From JAQVIJ01 sp041287365 (GTDB lineage Bacteria > Desulfobacterota > Dissulfuribacteria > Dissulfuribacterales > DYLC01), in the NCBI GenBank assembly GCA_041287365.1, contig JBEULL010000018.1, positions 1-64,000 of the forward strand: a stretch of DNA of 64,000 nucleotides, in the 5' to 3' direction. Below are positions 18,191 through 27,052 of the stretch, in pieces. Position numbers and translations under genes: made by a program. Every line of letters begins with the position of its first letter. Position 1 is the first letter of the stretch. The notes under the pieces were generated by a model, which was given only the letters and a program-made list of their open reading frames with translations, was not told where the DNA came from and did no database searches.

Positions 18191-18628
18191 TTACCAGTCC
18201 ACCAGTTTTGACTGGCTTTTTTGCAGGTTTGTGGCCCTGTGCATGTCTATGGATGCGTTTTCCTCATCCCCTGTCTTTTCAAATATCTTGGAGCGCAGCA
18301 CATAGAAGGCCGGTACCTCCGGAGAGAGCTCTATGGCCTTTTCAATGGCGTTAAAGGCCTCTTCCGTGCGCTCTTTGCTCATTAGAAGCACAGCCTTGTG
18401 ATAGAAAAGTTTGGCGTTTTGCGGTTCGATTTTAATGGCGGCATCTATGTCCTTCAACGCATCCTCGACACGTTCTTTTTTGGCATAACAGGCGGCTCGC
18501 GCCTGATATGCCTTTGCCAGCGGCTGTTTTTCGAGAATGCAGTTGAATGTCTCGATTCCACTATCCAGATCGCCTTGCATACATTTGAGTTGCCCGTCTG
18601 TAAAGAGCTGTTCCAGTTCTTCGTTCAT
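18191..18628 (-). CDS. Tetratricopeptide-repeat protein
   Basis: About 145 residues from the ATG at 18628, chosen because CTCCT at 18637-18641 (AGGAG on the coding strand) lies at the right distance. Three or four TPR units can be read (AKAYQARAACYAKKERVEDA, AKLFYHKAVLLMSKERTEEA, VPAFYVLRSKIFEKTGDEEN). No signal peptide, so it is cytoplasmic and probably a protein-interaction module. The partner is unknown. It is monocistronic, downstream of tRNA-Gly. Confidence 0.8.
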   Translation of the reverse strand: MNEELEQLFTDGQLKCMQGDLDSGIETFNCILEKQPLAKAYQARAACYAKKERVEDALKDIDAAIKIEPQNAKLFYHKAVLLMSKERTEEAFNAIEKAIELSPEVPAFYVLRSKIFEKTGDEENASIDMHRATNLQKSQSKLVDW

Positions 18629-18701
18629 TTTTGATTCTCCTTTGAGCATTTGTTCGCAGACATTATAAGTATAAGGCTATCTATGGCAAGCGTTTTGAAA
18701 T

Positions 18702-18728
18702 AAAAAAGGGCAGAAAGCCCTGCCCTTT
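18702..18728 (-). terminator. Intrinsic terminator after tRNA-Gly
   Basis: Read on the minus strand, AAAGGGCAG, loop GGCTTT and CTGCCCTTT form a 9-bp perfect stem followed by more T residues. It sits about 40 nt past the tRNA 3' end. Confidence 0.8.
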
Positions 18729-18766
18729 GAGAATGAAACAAAAGAAGGAGGTTGAGATATGAGGAT

Positions 18767-18841
<75 letters not shown>

Positions 18842-18858
18842 ATCAAGTTCGAGAAACA

Positions 18859-18887
18859 ATAATAAGGGGTGTGTTTCAGATTGTCAA
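18859..18887 (-). promoter_or_regulatory. Sigma-70 type promoter of tRNA-Gly
   Basis: On the minus strand a perfect -35 TTGACA (18882-18887) is separated by 17 nt from TATTAT (18859-18864). Transcription would start about 10 nt before the tRNA 5' end. GC-rich bases between the -10 and the start could be a stringent discriminator. Confidence 0.8.
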
Positions 18888-18906
18888 GGGGGTTTGTCTG
18901 CTGTTT

Positions 18907-20691
18907 TTAACATGCCTTTATTTCTCTGATAGCCAGAGACAGTACCTGTCCTTCGTGCAGGAACATGAGCCTTTTTTTGACCAAGTCGTCTATGAATGTA
19001 TGGATTTCCTGAAATGTTTTCTGATGGAACCGGTCAAAAACAGCCTTCAGGGACACAGGTTCCACGCAGAACAGATAGATATCCCTGGAAAGTCCGTTCA
19101 GTCTGTGTGTGAGGATTTCACCTGACGGTGTCTCCTGCCGGATATGTAGAAAATTCCCGCCATCCCTGTAGGTCAGTGGTTTCAGCCGGCCGGTCTTTTT
19201 TCTTTGCTCGTTCCAGAGTCTGATACGCTGTTCCACCGGTTTCCAGAGTTTTTTCTGGTGCACGCGGTCACCTGTGTATTTCAGAATCAATGGTGTGGCT
19301 TGGCGCAGCAGCTTTTGAGGGAAAAGATGATACCAGTTGTCATGAGGCTTGAGATTTTTGATGTTGAACAGTTCCGAATGCACGGCCACCGGGCTGTTCA
19401 TGCCCAGCCAGAAGGATACGGCTTTGAGCGGCCTGAACGGCCATACAAACTCCAGGACGTTCAACGTCTCGTTCACCTCTTCTATGGTGCTGCCAGGGAA
19501 ATGTAGTATCAGGTTGCCACTTAATTCCATGCCGAATTCCTCGGTATGCCGCATGGCAGCCACGTTTTGCATCAGACTTGCACCTTTTCGCAGGCGTTTC
19601 AGCAGAGATGAACTCAATGCCTCGATGCCGATCTGGACTTCATGCAATCCGCCCTTCGCCATAACAGCCAGCTCCTCGCGGCTGTGTCCGACGCGTAATT
19701 CTGCAAAAAAGGTGTAGTCTCTGCCATGAGTCGAGAATTCTTGAAAAAAAATGGATGCCTCGCGTCTGGGCAGGGCGTTATCCATAAAAGCGAAATCCAA
19801 GGCACCGTACGTACTGGACAGCCAATTCAGTTCTTTTGACATCCTGGCTACGCTTTTGGCCCTGTAGCCCTGCCATTGCAGATTGAGGTTGCAGAAATTA
19901 CACCTTCCCCACCAACAGCCACGGGAAGCCTCTATTGGAAGCACAGGGAAAAAACGTTGTTTGGCGGGAAGCCCTGCCAATTCCTGAAAGTAATCCCGAA
20001 AATCAGGGGCAGGTATGTGCTCGATGGAATCCAGTTGTTCTTTTCGCTGGATTTCGACACAACCCCTGAAGCGTACTGAAGGAGGCGGTTGCGGCCGTGT
20101 CCCCCTCAAAAAATCCACTAGACCCATGAGGGGCAGCTCACCCTCTCCGTCTACCAGGTAATCTATTTCCTTGAAGGCGTCAAAGACCCATGCACCTGCC
20201 TCACCGGAGAGGGATGCACCGCCCAGTACCACAGGCAGATCATGACGCCTTGCCTTTATCAGTCTGGCCAGAAACAGGGCCGCAGTGAGCTGGTTTATAG
20301 AAACCGTGATGCCGACCATGATCAGGTCGGTCAGTTGCAACGAGTTTATAAAGGTCTCCAGAGTCTCTTTGGTATGCCTTCTGACAGCCCTGGCCGACAG
20401 CCCCTTTCCTTGCCGTGCATTTTTGGTCACCGCACTCGTGAACATGGCATTGCACTCCTTTTCCTTGTCATGAAACAGTAAAGGGGCGCAGACCGCCTCG
20501 GAGGCCCAACTGGACTCACTGATGGCATGATATGCCTCGAAACCCAGTTTTGCCGCCAGTGTAAGATAGGGATGGTGGCATGTGATCTGTAAATCGGGTT
20601 GATTTTTGGCCAAAAAGGCCTTGAGAGTGGCCAGTTGCAGGGAAGGCCGGTTGAAAAGCGGCCATGGCGGAGAGATGAGGGCTATGCGCAT
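18907..20691 (-). CDS. B12-binding-domain radical SAM protein, RiPP-maturation-like
   Basis: 594 residues. The N-terminal half resembles a cobalamin-binding domain (LIMVGITVSINQLTAALFLA near 123-142, VLGGAS near 155-160, LVDGEGELPLMG near 179-190). The radical SAM core has IEASRGCWWGRCNFCNLN with Cys259, Cys264 and Cys267, a CX4CX2C spacing instead of the usual CX3CX2C. The RGCWWG motif and later MDNALP, VQIGIEALSSSLLKRLRKG and NLILHFPGSTIEEV recall radical SAM enzymes that modify ribosomally made peptides. The C-terminus looks like a small winged-helix-type domain. No obvious precursor peptide lies beside it. Function beyond radical SAM chemistry is inference. Confidence 0.75.
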   Translation of the reverse strand: MRIALISPPWPLFNRPSLQLATLKAFLAKNQPDLQITCHHPYLTLAAKLGFEAYHAISESSWASEAVCAPLLFHDKEKECNAMFTSAVTKNARQGKGLSARAVRRHTKETLETFINSLQLTDLIMVGITVSINQLTAALFLARLIKARRHDLPVVLGGASLSGEAGAWVFDAFKEIDYLVDGEGELPLMGLVDFLRGTRPQPPPSVRFRGCVEIQRKEQLDSIEHIPAPDFRDYFQELAGLPAKQRFFPVLPIEASRGCWWGRCNFCNLNLQWQGYRAKSVARMSKELNWLSSTYGALDFAFMDNALPRREASIFFQEFSTHGRDYTFFAELRVGHSREELAVMAKGGLHEVQIGIEALSSSLLKRLRKGASLMQNVAAMRHTEEFGMELSGNLILHFPGSTIEEVNETLNVLEFVWPFRPLKAVSFWLGMNSPVAVHSELFNIKNLKPHDNWYHLFPQKLLRQATPLILKYTGDRVHQKKLWKPVEQRIRLWNEQRKKTGRLKPLTYRDGGNFLHIRQETPSGEILTHRLNGLSRDIYLFCVEPVSLKAVFDRFHQKTFQEIHTFIDDLVKKRLMFLHEGQVLSLAIREIKAC

Positions 20692-20718
20692 GGGAGTCCG
20701 AATTGCAACAGGAGGTGA

Positions 20719-21441
20719 TCAGCCCTGCTTCGGCGTTTCATGCAGCTTTCGCATCAATACCTCCAATCCCTTGCGATTGGTGTAAAACAGCTCGCATATA
20801 TCTGCGTCGAAATGAATGCCTTCGCCTTTTTGCAGAATATGAAACACCCTTTCGAGATCAAAGGGATCTGCATTTCCAGTATGTTGCTCATCGTACTTGG
20901 GATAATCCCTTCTGGATGTCAGGGCATCGAATACGTCCGTAATCGCCATTATTCTGGCTGGCAATGGTATTTCATTACCGGAAAGCCCGAATGGATAACC
21001 GGAACCATTCAGACGTTCGTGATGGGATGATGCCACAATGGGGAGTGCCTCCAATTCCCTGGGCAATTTGACTTCTTCGAGTATCCGTTTGGTCCAGAGG
21101 GCATGACTTTCCATGATCTTTCTCTCCTCATTAGAAAATCGATTCGGTTTTGTGAGAATGCTGTCAGGGATGGCTATTTTGCCTATATCATGTAGAAGGC
21201 ATGCGTAATTGCAGAGCTCCATGTCCTGAAAACCAAACCCCATCTTTTCGGCCAGAAACATGGTATAGGTGGTCACTCGTTGAGAGTGTCCGGCGGTGAT
21301 GGGGTGCTTGGCCTCCATGGTCTTGACCATGTCCGATGCAAAATCCTTGAATGCCTGTTTTACGGCCTGAAGGAGTTCGTAATTCTCTACAGCGATGGCT
21401 ATTTCGGCGGCGCAGGCGGATGCCAGTTCCAGGTCATTCAT
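20719..21441 (-). CDS. HD-GYP domain protein (second half of a GAF-HD-GYP protein)
   Basis: 240 residues. The metal-binding HD pair is at His84-Asp85 in LLHDIGKIAIPD, followed by SSHHERLNGSGYPFGL near 139-154, the HD-GYP signature of cyclic di-GMP phosphodiesterases. The first 25 residues read as the last helix of a GAF domain (LELASACAAEIAIAVENYEL), so the N-terminus appears to belong to the protein encoded just upstream in another frame. The ATG at 21439-21441 has a GGAGG 6 nt upstream, so independent translation is possible. It overlaps the GAF gene by 8 nt. Confidence 0.8.
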   Translation of the reverse strand: MNDLELASACAAEIAIAVENYELLQAVKQAFKDFASDMVKTMEAKHPITAGHSQRVTTYTMFLAEKMGFGFQDMELCNYACLLHDIGKIAIPDSILTKPNRFSNEERKIMESHALWTKRILEEVKLPRELEALPIVASSHHERLNGSGYPFGLSGNEIPLPARIMAITDVFDALTSRRDYPKYDEQHTGNADPFDLERVFHILQKGEGIHFDADICELFYTNRKGLEVLMRKLHETPKQG

Positions 21442-21862
21442 ATTGAATCCTCCGGTTTTTTTTATTTATGACCTGCAAAACCCCTTTCACTACTCCTGTC
21501 CTATTCAAAACAGGGTGACAGAGTATATTGTAGGTTTTGTAATCATGGCGTCTGTCCCAACTTTCATCAAAATCAGAATCCTCAAGGGGGTTGTTTACAA
21601 AGAATGCTTCACCGGTTCTAGCACAACGGCCCACCAATCCTCTTTTCAGGGGAAGTCTGATTTCTTTGCCTTTCAGGCCTTCCGCCACCTTGGACCAGAG
21701 TTCTTTTTGTTTCATGTCCAGCAGAAAGAAACTTGCGCGTTCCGTGTTCAACAAATCTGAAACATGGATTATAATAAGCTCAAAAAGTCTGTCCATGTCC
21801 TGTTCACCGTTCAGGAGCCTTGCCATGTCCAGCAGTTTTTGAATGATGATTTGTTTTTTCAT
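21434..21862 (-). CDS. GAF domain protein, probably the first half of a GAF-HD-GYP protein
   Basis: 142 residues forming most of a GAF sensory domain: SDLLNTERASFFLLDMK, RLPLKRGLVGRCARTGEAFF, PVLNRTGVVKGVLQVINKK. The coding frame leaves the family pattern exactly at an A8 tract (coding strand; T8 at 21456-21463 on the plus strand). Shortening that tract by one A would continue as GGFNMNDLELASAC into the HD-GYP gene. Either the gene is split, slips, or the base count is wrong. Confidence 0.75.
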   Translation of the reverse strand: MKKQIIIQKLLDMARLLNGEQDMDRLFELIIIHVSDLLNTERASFFLLDMKQKELWSKVAEGLKGKEIRLPLKRGLVGRCARTGEAFFVNNPLEDSDFDESWDRRHDYKTYNILCHPVLNRTGVVKGVLQVINKKNRRIQYE

Positions 21863-21889
21863 GGTGAATGAGTAATGAGCTCCGGCCTA

Positions 21890-22531
21890 TTATCTGCCCA
21901 AAAAGAAATCGTTCAAAACCCTTACGATAGGCAGAAAAAAACGTTCTATGCTGCCTGTAAAAATGAGCAGCAGTAACAGAAGAAACCCAAAAGGTTCGAG
22001 CCGCTGATATTGCACTGCAAGCCTGTAAGGCAAAAGCCCTGCCAGTACCTTGCTGCCATCTAGTGGTGGAATGGGAATGAGATTGAAGATCGCCAGGGCG
22101 ATATTCAGTTGAACAGAGAGAAAACCCATGTAAAATATGGATTCCCATATGAACTGTGGCACTGGTAATTTAACAAGCATCAATGGGCCGATTATGCGTA
22201 CCAACAGCGCTGAAATGCTCGCTGTCAATAGATTTGAACAGGGTCCTGCCAGTGATACCAATATCATATCTCTACGCGGGTGTTTGAAGTAACGCGGGTC
22301 TATGGGAACTGGTTTGGCCCAGCCGATGGCCTGTGTCAGGAAAAAGACCAATGTTCCAAGAAAATCCAGGTGTTTCAGAGGGTTGAGCGTGAGTCTGTCC
22401 GCCATTTTGGCTGTAGGGTCTCCAAGCCTGTATGCCATCCACCCGTGAGCTACCTCGTGGATGGTGACTGCAAGTAGTATGGGCGGCAGAAAAAGCGCCA
22501 TTTTTTGAATAAAAATTATGATGGTATCCAT
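21890..22531 (-). CDS. Site-2 protease family membrane metalloprotease (M50)
   Basis: 213 residues with four to six hydrophobic segments. The zinc site is His25-Glu26-x-x-His29 in TIHEVAHGW, and the second motif NLIPIPPLDGSKVL contains the metal-binding Asp. This is the short YwhC/Rv0359-like type without PDZ or CBS domains. Such proteases cut within membranes; the substrate is unknown. It is divergent from smc with only about 45 nt between. Confidence 0.88.
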   Translation of the reverse strand: MDTIIIFIQKMALFLPPILLAVTIHEVAHGWMAYRLGDPTAKMADRLTLNPLKHLDFLGTLVFFLTQAIGWAKPVPIDPRYFKHPRRDMILVSLAGPCSNLLTASISALLVRIIGPLMLVKLPVPQFIWESIFYMGFLSVQLNIALAIFNLIPIPPLDGSKVLAGLLPYRLAVQYQRLEPFGFLLLLLLIFTGSIERFFLPIVRVLNDFFLGR

Positions 22532-22576
22532 GATTTATTTTAATCTTTGCAGATTCAAAAATCAAGCAATACAGGA

Positions 22577-25500
22577 ATGAAACTCAAATATCTCACCCTT
22601 TTCGGCTTTAAGTCCTTTCCTGTGCGCACCAGATTGCAATTCGCTTCTGGCATCAGCGCTGTGGTGGGGCCCAACGGTTGTGGCAAATCCAATGTGATAG
22701 ACGCCATTCGTTGGGTGCTCGGTGAACAGAGTCCTGCTGTGCTGCGCGCAAAAGCTATGGAAGACCTGATTTACAGCGGCGATGTAGGCAAAAAGATCAA
22801 TTTTGCGGAGGTAACTCTTGGGTTTGAAACCACGGGGCCGCTTCCTGTTTCAGAGCTGGAAGGCGTGCCAGAGGTGGAGATTCGCAGAAGACTTTCCCGT
22901 TCGGGCGACAGTGAATACAGCATAAACGGTAGGACGTGCCGTCTCAAGGATATTCATTATCTGTTTATGGATACCGGCGCAGGGACTCGAGCATATTCCA
23001 TCGTGGATCAGGGGCAGATCAACCGGTTCGTGGACATGGATGCAGAGGAACGCCGCGACATCTTGAACGAGGCCGCAGGTATAGCCCGTTACAAGGCCAG
23101 ACGCATGGAGACAGTCAGACGTCTGGCGCAAACCCGTGAAAATCTGGAGCGTCTGAATGATATTCTTGCAGAAGTGGATGTTCAGAGAAAGAGACTTTCC
23201 GAGCAGGCGGAACGGACTGCCAGGTATCTGGAATTAAGGGCGGAGCAGGAGCGGCTGGAAAAGGCCATATATGCCAGTGAATGGCGTGCGAGGCAGGAAC
23301 GTCTTCGAATATTGAATATGGAGGCACGAAAATTCAGGGACAAGCTCGCATCCATCGAAGCCGAGAGGAACATCATGCTCTCTCACCGTGAGAAGATATC
23401 TCTTTTAATGCTTCAGAAAGAAGAGGCCATGGTGGCTGCCAGAAATGAACTCACAGCAAAGGAAGAGCAACTGAGAAGGCTCTCAGATCTGAAAAACAAT
23501 CAGGAACACCTGCGTTTTGGTGAGGAACACCGTCTGAAGACCGCTCATGCCTCTGTTCAGGAGATAGCGGGCCGTAGAGAAAGGGTGGTGGCCAGAATAT
23601 CGGCGCTGACAAGTGAGATCGTTTCAATGAAACAGATTGTTTCAGAACTTTCATCTCATATTGCAGAGGATGAAAACCGGCTCAAAAATGCTCAAAAAAC
23701 AAGGGATGCGGCCAGGGAGGTACTGGAGAGACTCAAGGGTGAACTTGTGGGCAGTCATGCTTCTTATGCCAAATTAGACAGTCAGCGTAGGTCACAGCGA
23801 GCGCAGATAGGGCGTTTGAATGCCAAACTGAAGGCCGTTGAAGCCGACAAGGCCCGCATCGAACGGGAAGCGGGTCTGAAAAACAGTGAGATAGATACTG
23901 TCAAAAACAGATTGGCTGTTCTGTCCGAGCAATTGAACGGCTTGCAGACAAAAGAACGGGCTGCACAGGCCGCCCTGGATTCCGTCGCAGCGGAACGCAG
24001 GGAGATATCGAACAATCGTCAGCACCTGCATACAAAACTTTCAGAGCTCAGGGCCAGACTCAATGCCCTTCAGGGTCTTGAGAACGCAAAAACAGGTTAT
24101 CTGGAGGCTACCAAGGCGATTTTACAGCAAAAAAACATCAAAAATATTGGAATCGCAGCCGACATGCTTCAGGTGAAACCTGGTTGTGAGGAACAGGTGG
24201 AGACCATGTTCGCCGATACACTTCAGGCGGTTGTACTGGAATCCATGGAAGATTTGAAACGGGTTTCGACTCTTGTAAAAAACAATAAAACAGGCAATGC
24301 GAGAGTCTTTGTCATGGAACGTCTGCCGAAGCAATCCCCTTTGAATACAGGAAAAATACAGGACATGATCGCTGTAACAGGCCCTTTGAATGCCCCCATG
24401 AATTCCTTTTTGTCTCGATGGGATATGGTCGAAGACCTGGAAGCAGGGCTCGATGCCTTATGTAACGGCAAAAACAGCCGCTTTATTACGAAAAAGGGGG
24501 ATGTTGTCATGCCCTGGGGAGAGGTGATTCTCAGAGGAAGGCAGAGTGGTGAGGGCATCATGGCACGCAGGGCTGAGATCGCAGCACTCAAGATGGACGA
24601 ACAGCGCCTGTCCATGGAATATGATGAAGTCATCTCTTGCGAAAGGGCGCTTCAGGGAAGGCTGGAAGAACTTCAGCGGGAGCTATCGGCATTTCGCAGG
24701 CAAAAAGAACAGCTTTTTCAGGAACAGACCGGTCTGCTTCGCAATTTTGAACGAATGAAGGCTCAATTGGAGGCCCAGACAGAACACATGGAGCGCATTG
24801 TTCTTGAGATGGAGTCTGCGCAATCCGAACTCATGGATCTGGAGATCGGCATAGAGGAGACGGAACAGGCCCTTGAACAGATATCGCAAAAGAAGGCTGC
24901 ATCGGAGGTGGAAGTCAACGGGAAAGAACGGGATTTGAGGCGGCAGGAAGAGTCTTTGAGCCACATGCAGAAGGAGTTGGAGACCAGACGCATAGCTCTG
25001 GCCGAGAAAAAGATGCGCCTTTCATCCCTGGAGCAGGAGTGCAAAGAAGCGGAAAGACGTTTACAGAACATGGAACGCGAGGAAGAGACTCTGAAAAAGG
25101 ATATCCTGAATGCCACGAAACGAATAGAAGAGATAACCGGGGCACTTGAGAGCACTCTGAACCGCCTGAGTGCACAGGAGAAGGAGGTTTCAAGGCTGAA
25201 GGCACTTATCTTCGACCTGCAGAACGACTATTACAGTCAGCGTGACAACCTGAATCAGATACAGCAAAAGGCGGATGCCATGCAGGCTGAAATACAGGAG
25301 GTTCAAAAGATATTGCACACAAAAGAGGTGGAGTTTGCCGCCGTTCAAGAGGCTGTAACGGCCATAGTCAATCGGTGTCATGAATTGTTTCAGGCCTCTG
25401 TTGCAGAGAATGAAGACCAATGGCTGTTCGAAGGTTTTGAACCGGCTGCGGCCCAAAAGAGACTGAGGGCGCTGATCAAGGAGATAAATGCCATAGGGGC

Positions 25501-26098
25501 CGTGAATCTCACTGCCATCGAGGAGTTTCAGAAATTGGAAGAACGTCATGGATTCCTTGCGGCTCAGAGGGACGATCTGTCGAGTTCTGTTCAGGATATA
25601 GAAAAGGCCATAGTCCAGATAAACAGTACATGCCGTCAGAGGCTGAAAGAAACCCTTGAATCCATCAATGAAAGGCTTAAGAACGTGGTGCCTCTGCTGT
25701 TTGAAGGCGGAGAAGCCTCCCTTGCTTTTACGGACAAACAGGATGTCCTGGAGGCAGGTGTGGAATACCTGATCAAACTACCTGGAAAGCGTATTCAGCA
25801 CCTGAGTCTGCTTTCCGGCGGAGAAAAGGCACTTGCGGCCTTGGCATTGATCTTCGCCATCTTTCTCATGAAGCCTAGTCCCTTTTGCCTGCTGGACGAG
25901 GTGGATGCACCTTTGGATGGAGCGAACACGCAGCGTTTCATTCAGCTTGTCAAGCGGCTGGCCAGTCAATCGCAGATACTCTTGATCACACACAATCAGC
26001 GTGTGATGGAGGTGGCTGATACGCTTTATGGTGTTACCATGGAGGATAAGGGTGTCTCTAAACTGGTGTCTGTGAGGCTTGCCAAAGAGGCGCTGTGA
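22577..26098 (+). CDS. smc: Chromosome segregation protein SMC
   Basis: 1173 residues from the ATG at 22577; the TTG at 22547 is an alternative that would add 10 residues unlike the family. The N-terminal head has Walker A GPNGCGKSN near 31-39. Two long coiled-coil arms flank a hinge at about 500-660. The C-terminal head has the signature LSLLSGGEKALAALAL and Walker B FCLLDEVDAPLDGAN. It is complete and of usual length. It compacts chromosomes with ScpA and ScpB, which are not in the window. Confidence 0.96.
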   Translation: MKLKYLTLFGFKSFPVRTRLQFASGISAVVGPNGCGKSNVIDAIRWVLGEQSPAVLRAKAMEDLIYSGDVGKKINFAEVTLGFETTGPLPVSELEGVPEVEIRRRLSRSGDSEYSINGRTCRLKDIHYLFMDTGAGTRAYSIVDQGQINRFVDMDAEERRDILNEAAGIARYKARRMETVRRLAQTRENLERLNDILAEVDVQRKRLSEQAERTARYLELRAEQERLEKAIYASEWRARQERLRILNMEARKFRDKLASIEAERNIMLSHREKISLLMLQKEEAMVAARNELTAKEEQLRRLSDLKNNQEHLRFGEEHRLKTAHASVQEIAGRRERVVARISALTSEIVSMKQIVSELSSHIAEDENRLKNAQKTRDAAREVLERLKGELVGSHASYAKLDSQRRSQRAQIGRLNAKLKAVEADKARIEREAGLKNSEIDTVKNRLAVLSEQLNGLQTKERAAQAALDSVAAERREISNNRQHLHTKLSELRARLNALQGLENAKTGYLEATKAILQQKNIKNIGIAADMLQVKPGCEEQVETMFADTLQAVVLESMEDLKRVSTLVKNNKTGNARVFVMERLPKQSPLNTGKIQDMIAVTGPLNAPMNSFLSRWDMVEDLEAGLDALCNGKNSRFITKKGDVVMPWGEVILRGRQSGEGIMARRAEIAALKMDEQRLSMEYDEVISCERALQGRLEELQRELSAFRRQKEQLFQEQTGLLRNFERMKAQLEAQTEHMERIVLEMESAQSELMDLEIGIEETEQALEQISQKKAASEVEVNGKERDLRRQEESLSHMQKELETRRIALAEKKMRLSSLEQECKEAERRLQNMEREEETLKKDILNATKRIEEITGALESTLNRLSAQEKEVSRLKALIFDLQNDYYSQRDNLNQIQQKADAMQAEIQEVQKILHTKEVEFAAVQEAVTAIVNRCHELFQASVAENEDQWLFEGFEPAAAQKRLRALIKEINAIGAVNLTAIEEFQKLEERHGFLAAQRDDLSSSVQDIEKAIVQINSTCRQRLKETLESINERLKNVVPLLFEGGEASLAFTDKQDVLEAGVEYLIKLPGKRIQHLSLLSGGEKALAALALIFAIFLMKPSPFCLLDEVDAPLDGANTQRFIQLVKRLASQSQILLITHNQRVMEVADTLYGVTMEDKGVSKLVSVRLAKEAL

Positions 26099-26107
26099 GG
26101 AAGACAG

Positions 26108-26296
26108 ATGGAACTGGAAGGCTATTGCTTCAAAGACAAAAAACAGATTCCCATAAATGCAGGCTGCTGTCATCCCAATGATTATTGCAAGGATAGAACG
26201 GCCTGCATGGTGCACTTTCTGGAACAGGAACGTAAAAAGACATTGGAAAATCGACTTGAAGAAGGAGAAAAGAATGCGGATACTGCTCACCAATGA
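26108..26296 (+). CDS. Small Cys-rich conserved-type protein upstream of surE
   Basis: 62 residues with an AGGAAG ribosome site before the ATG. The core has one Cys in EGYCFKDKKQIP, then AGCCHPNDYCKDRTACMVHF, giving Cys-Cys-His, Cys and Cys spacings that suggest zinc or another metal. A Glu/Lys-rich tail follows and overlaps the surE start by 23 nt. I recall similar short CxxPxxYCxxRxxC proteins in related bacteria but cannot name a family. Function unknown; translation coupling to surE is likely. Confidence 0.65.
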   Translation: MELEGYCFKDKKQIPINAGCCHPNDYCKDRTACMVHFLEQERKKTLENRLEEGEKNADTAHQ

Positions 26297-27029
26297 CGAC
26301 GGTATATATTCATCAGGGCTGTGCGCCCTTTACGAGGCCCTCATAGACGAACACGAGGTGCATGTGGTTGCGCCCGACAGCGAAAGAAGCGCTGTGGGAC
26401 ATGCCATAACAGTGGCGGATCCCTTGCGTGCCCGTGTGGTCAAGCGCGGAAACGAGGTATATGGCTGGGCCGTGAGCGGAACCCCTGCTGACTGTGTGAA
26501 GCTCGCTGTCCTTGAATTGATCAAACAACCCATCGATCTGGTGATTTCCGGCATCAATCCAGGGGCCAATGTGGGGATAAACGTCCTGTATTCCGGCACG
26601 GTCTCGGCCGCCACTGAGGCCGCCATCCTTGGAATCCGCTCTTTGGCTGTCTCCATAGACCGCTACACTGAACCCAACTTTTGCTTCGGCGCCGCTGTGG
26701 TAAAGGAGTTGCTGTCGTGGCTCATGAAGCTGGAGTTTTCCAGACCGCTGGCCGTCAGCATGAATATTCCGGCGCTTCCTCCTCAACAGATTCGCGGAAT
26801 CAGGTTCGCCCATCACAGTCTTAAGTCTCTGAAGGAAGAGTTCGATAAAAGGGTTGATCCACGAGGAAATGTATATTACTGGCGTTCCGGAGAGATATGG
26901 CAGGTCGATGAAACAGATGATATGAGCGACATAGCCCTGCTCAAGGCGGGCTATATAACTTTGACGCCTATACATTTTGACATGACCGCCCACGACTCTA
27001 TAACCAGACTGGAGTGTCCTTGTTTCTGA
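26274..27029 (+). CDS. surE: 5'/3'-nucleotidase SurE
   Basis: 251 residues from the ATG at 26274, which has GGAG at 26263-26266 and begins with the family's MRILLTNDDG (metal-binding Asp8-Asp9). Further motifs are VVAPDSERSAVGHAIT, GTPADCVKLAV and SGINPGANVGINVLYSGTVS. SurE removes phosphate from nucleoside monophosphates in a metal-dependent way. It is complete. Confidence 0.95.
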   Translation: MRILLTNDDGIYSSGLCALYEALIDEHEVHVVAPDSERSAVGHAITVADPLRARVVKRGNEVYGWAVSGTPADCVKLAVLELIKQPIDLVISGINPGANVGINVLYSGTVSAATEAAILGIRSLAVSIDRYTEPNFCFGAAVVKELLSWLMKLEFSRPLAVSMNIPALPPQQIRGIRFAHHSLKSLKEEFDKRVDPRGNVYYWRSGEIWQVDETDDMSDIALLKAGYITLTPIHFDMTAHDSITRLECPCF

Positions 27030-27052
27030 TGAACCTCTTTTAGTGAACTATT

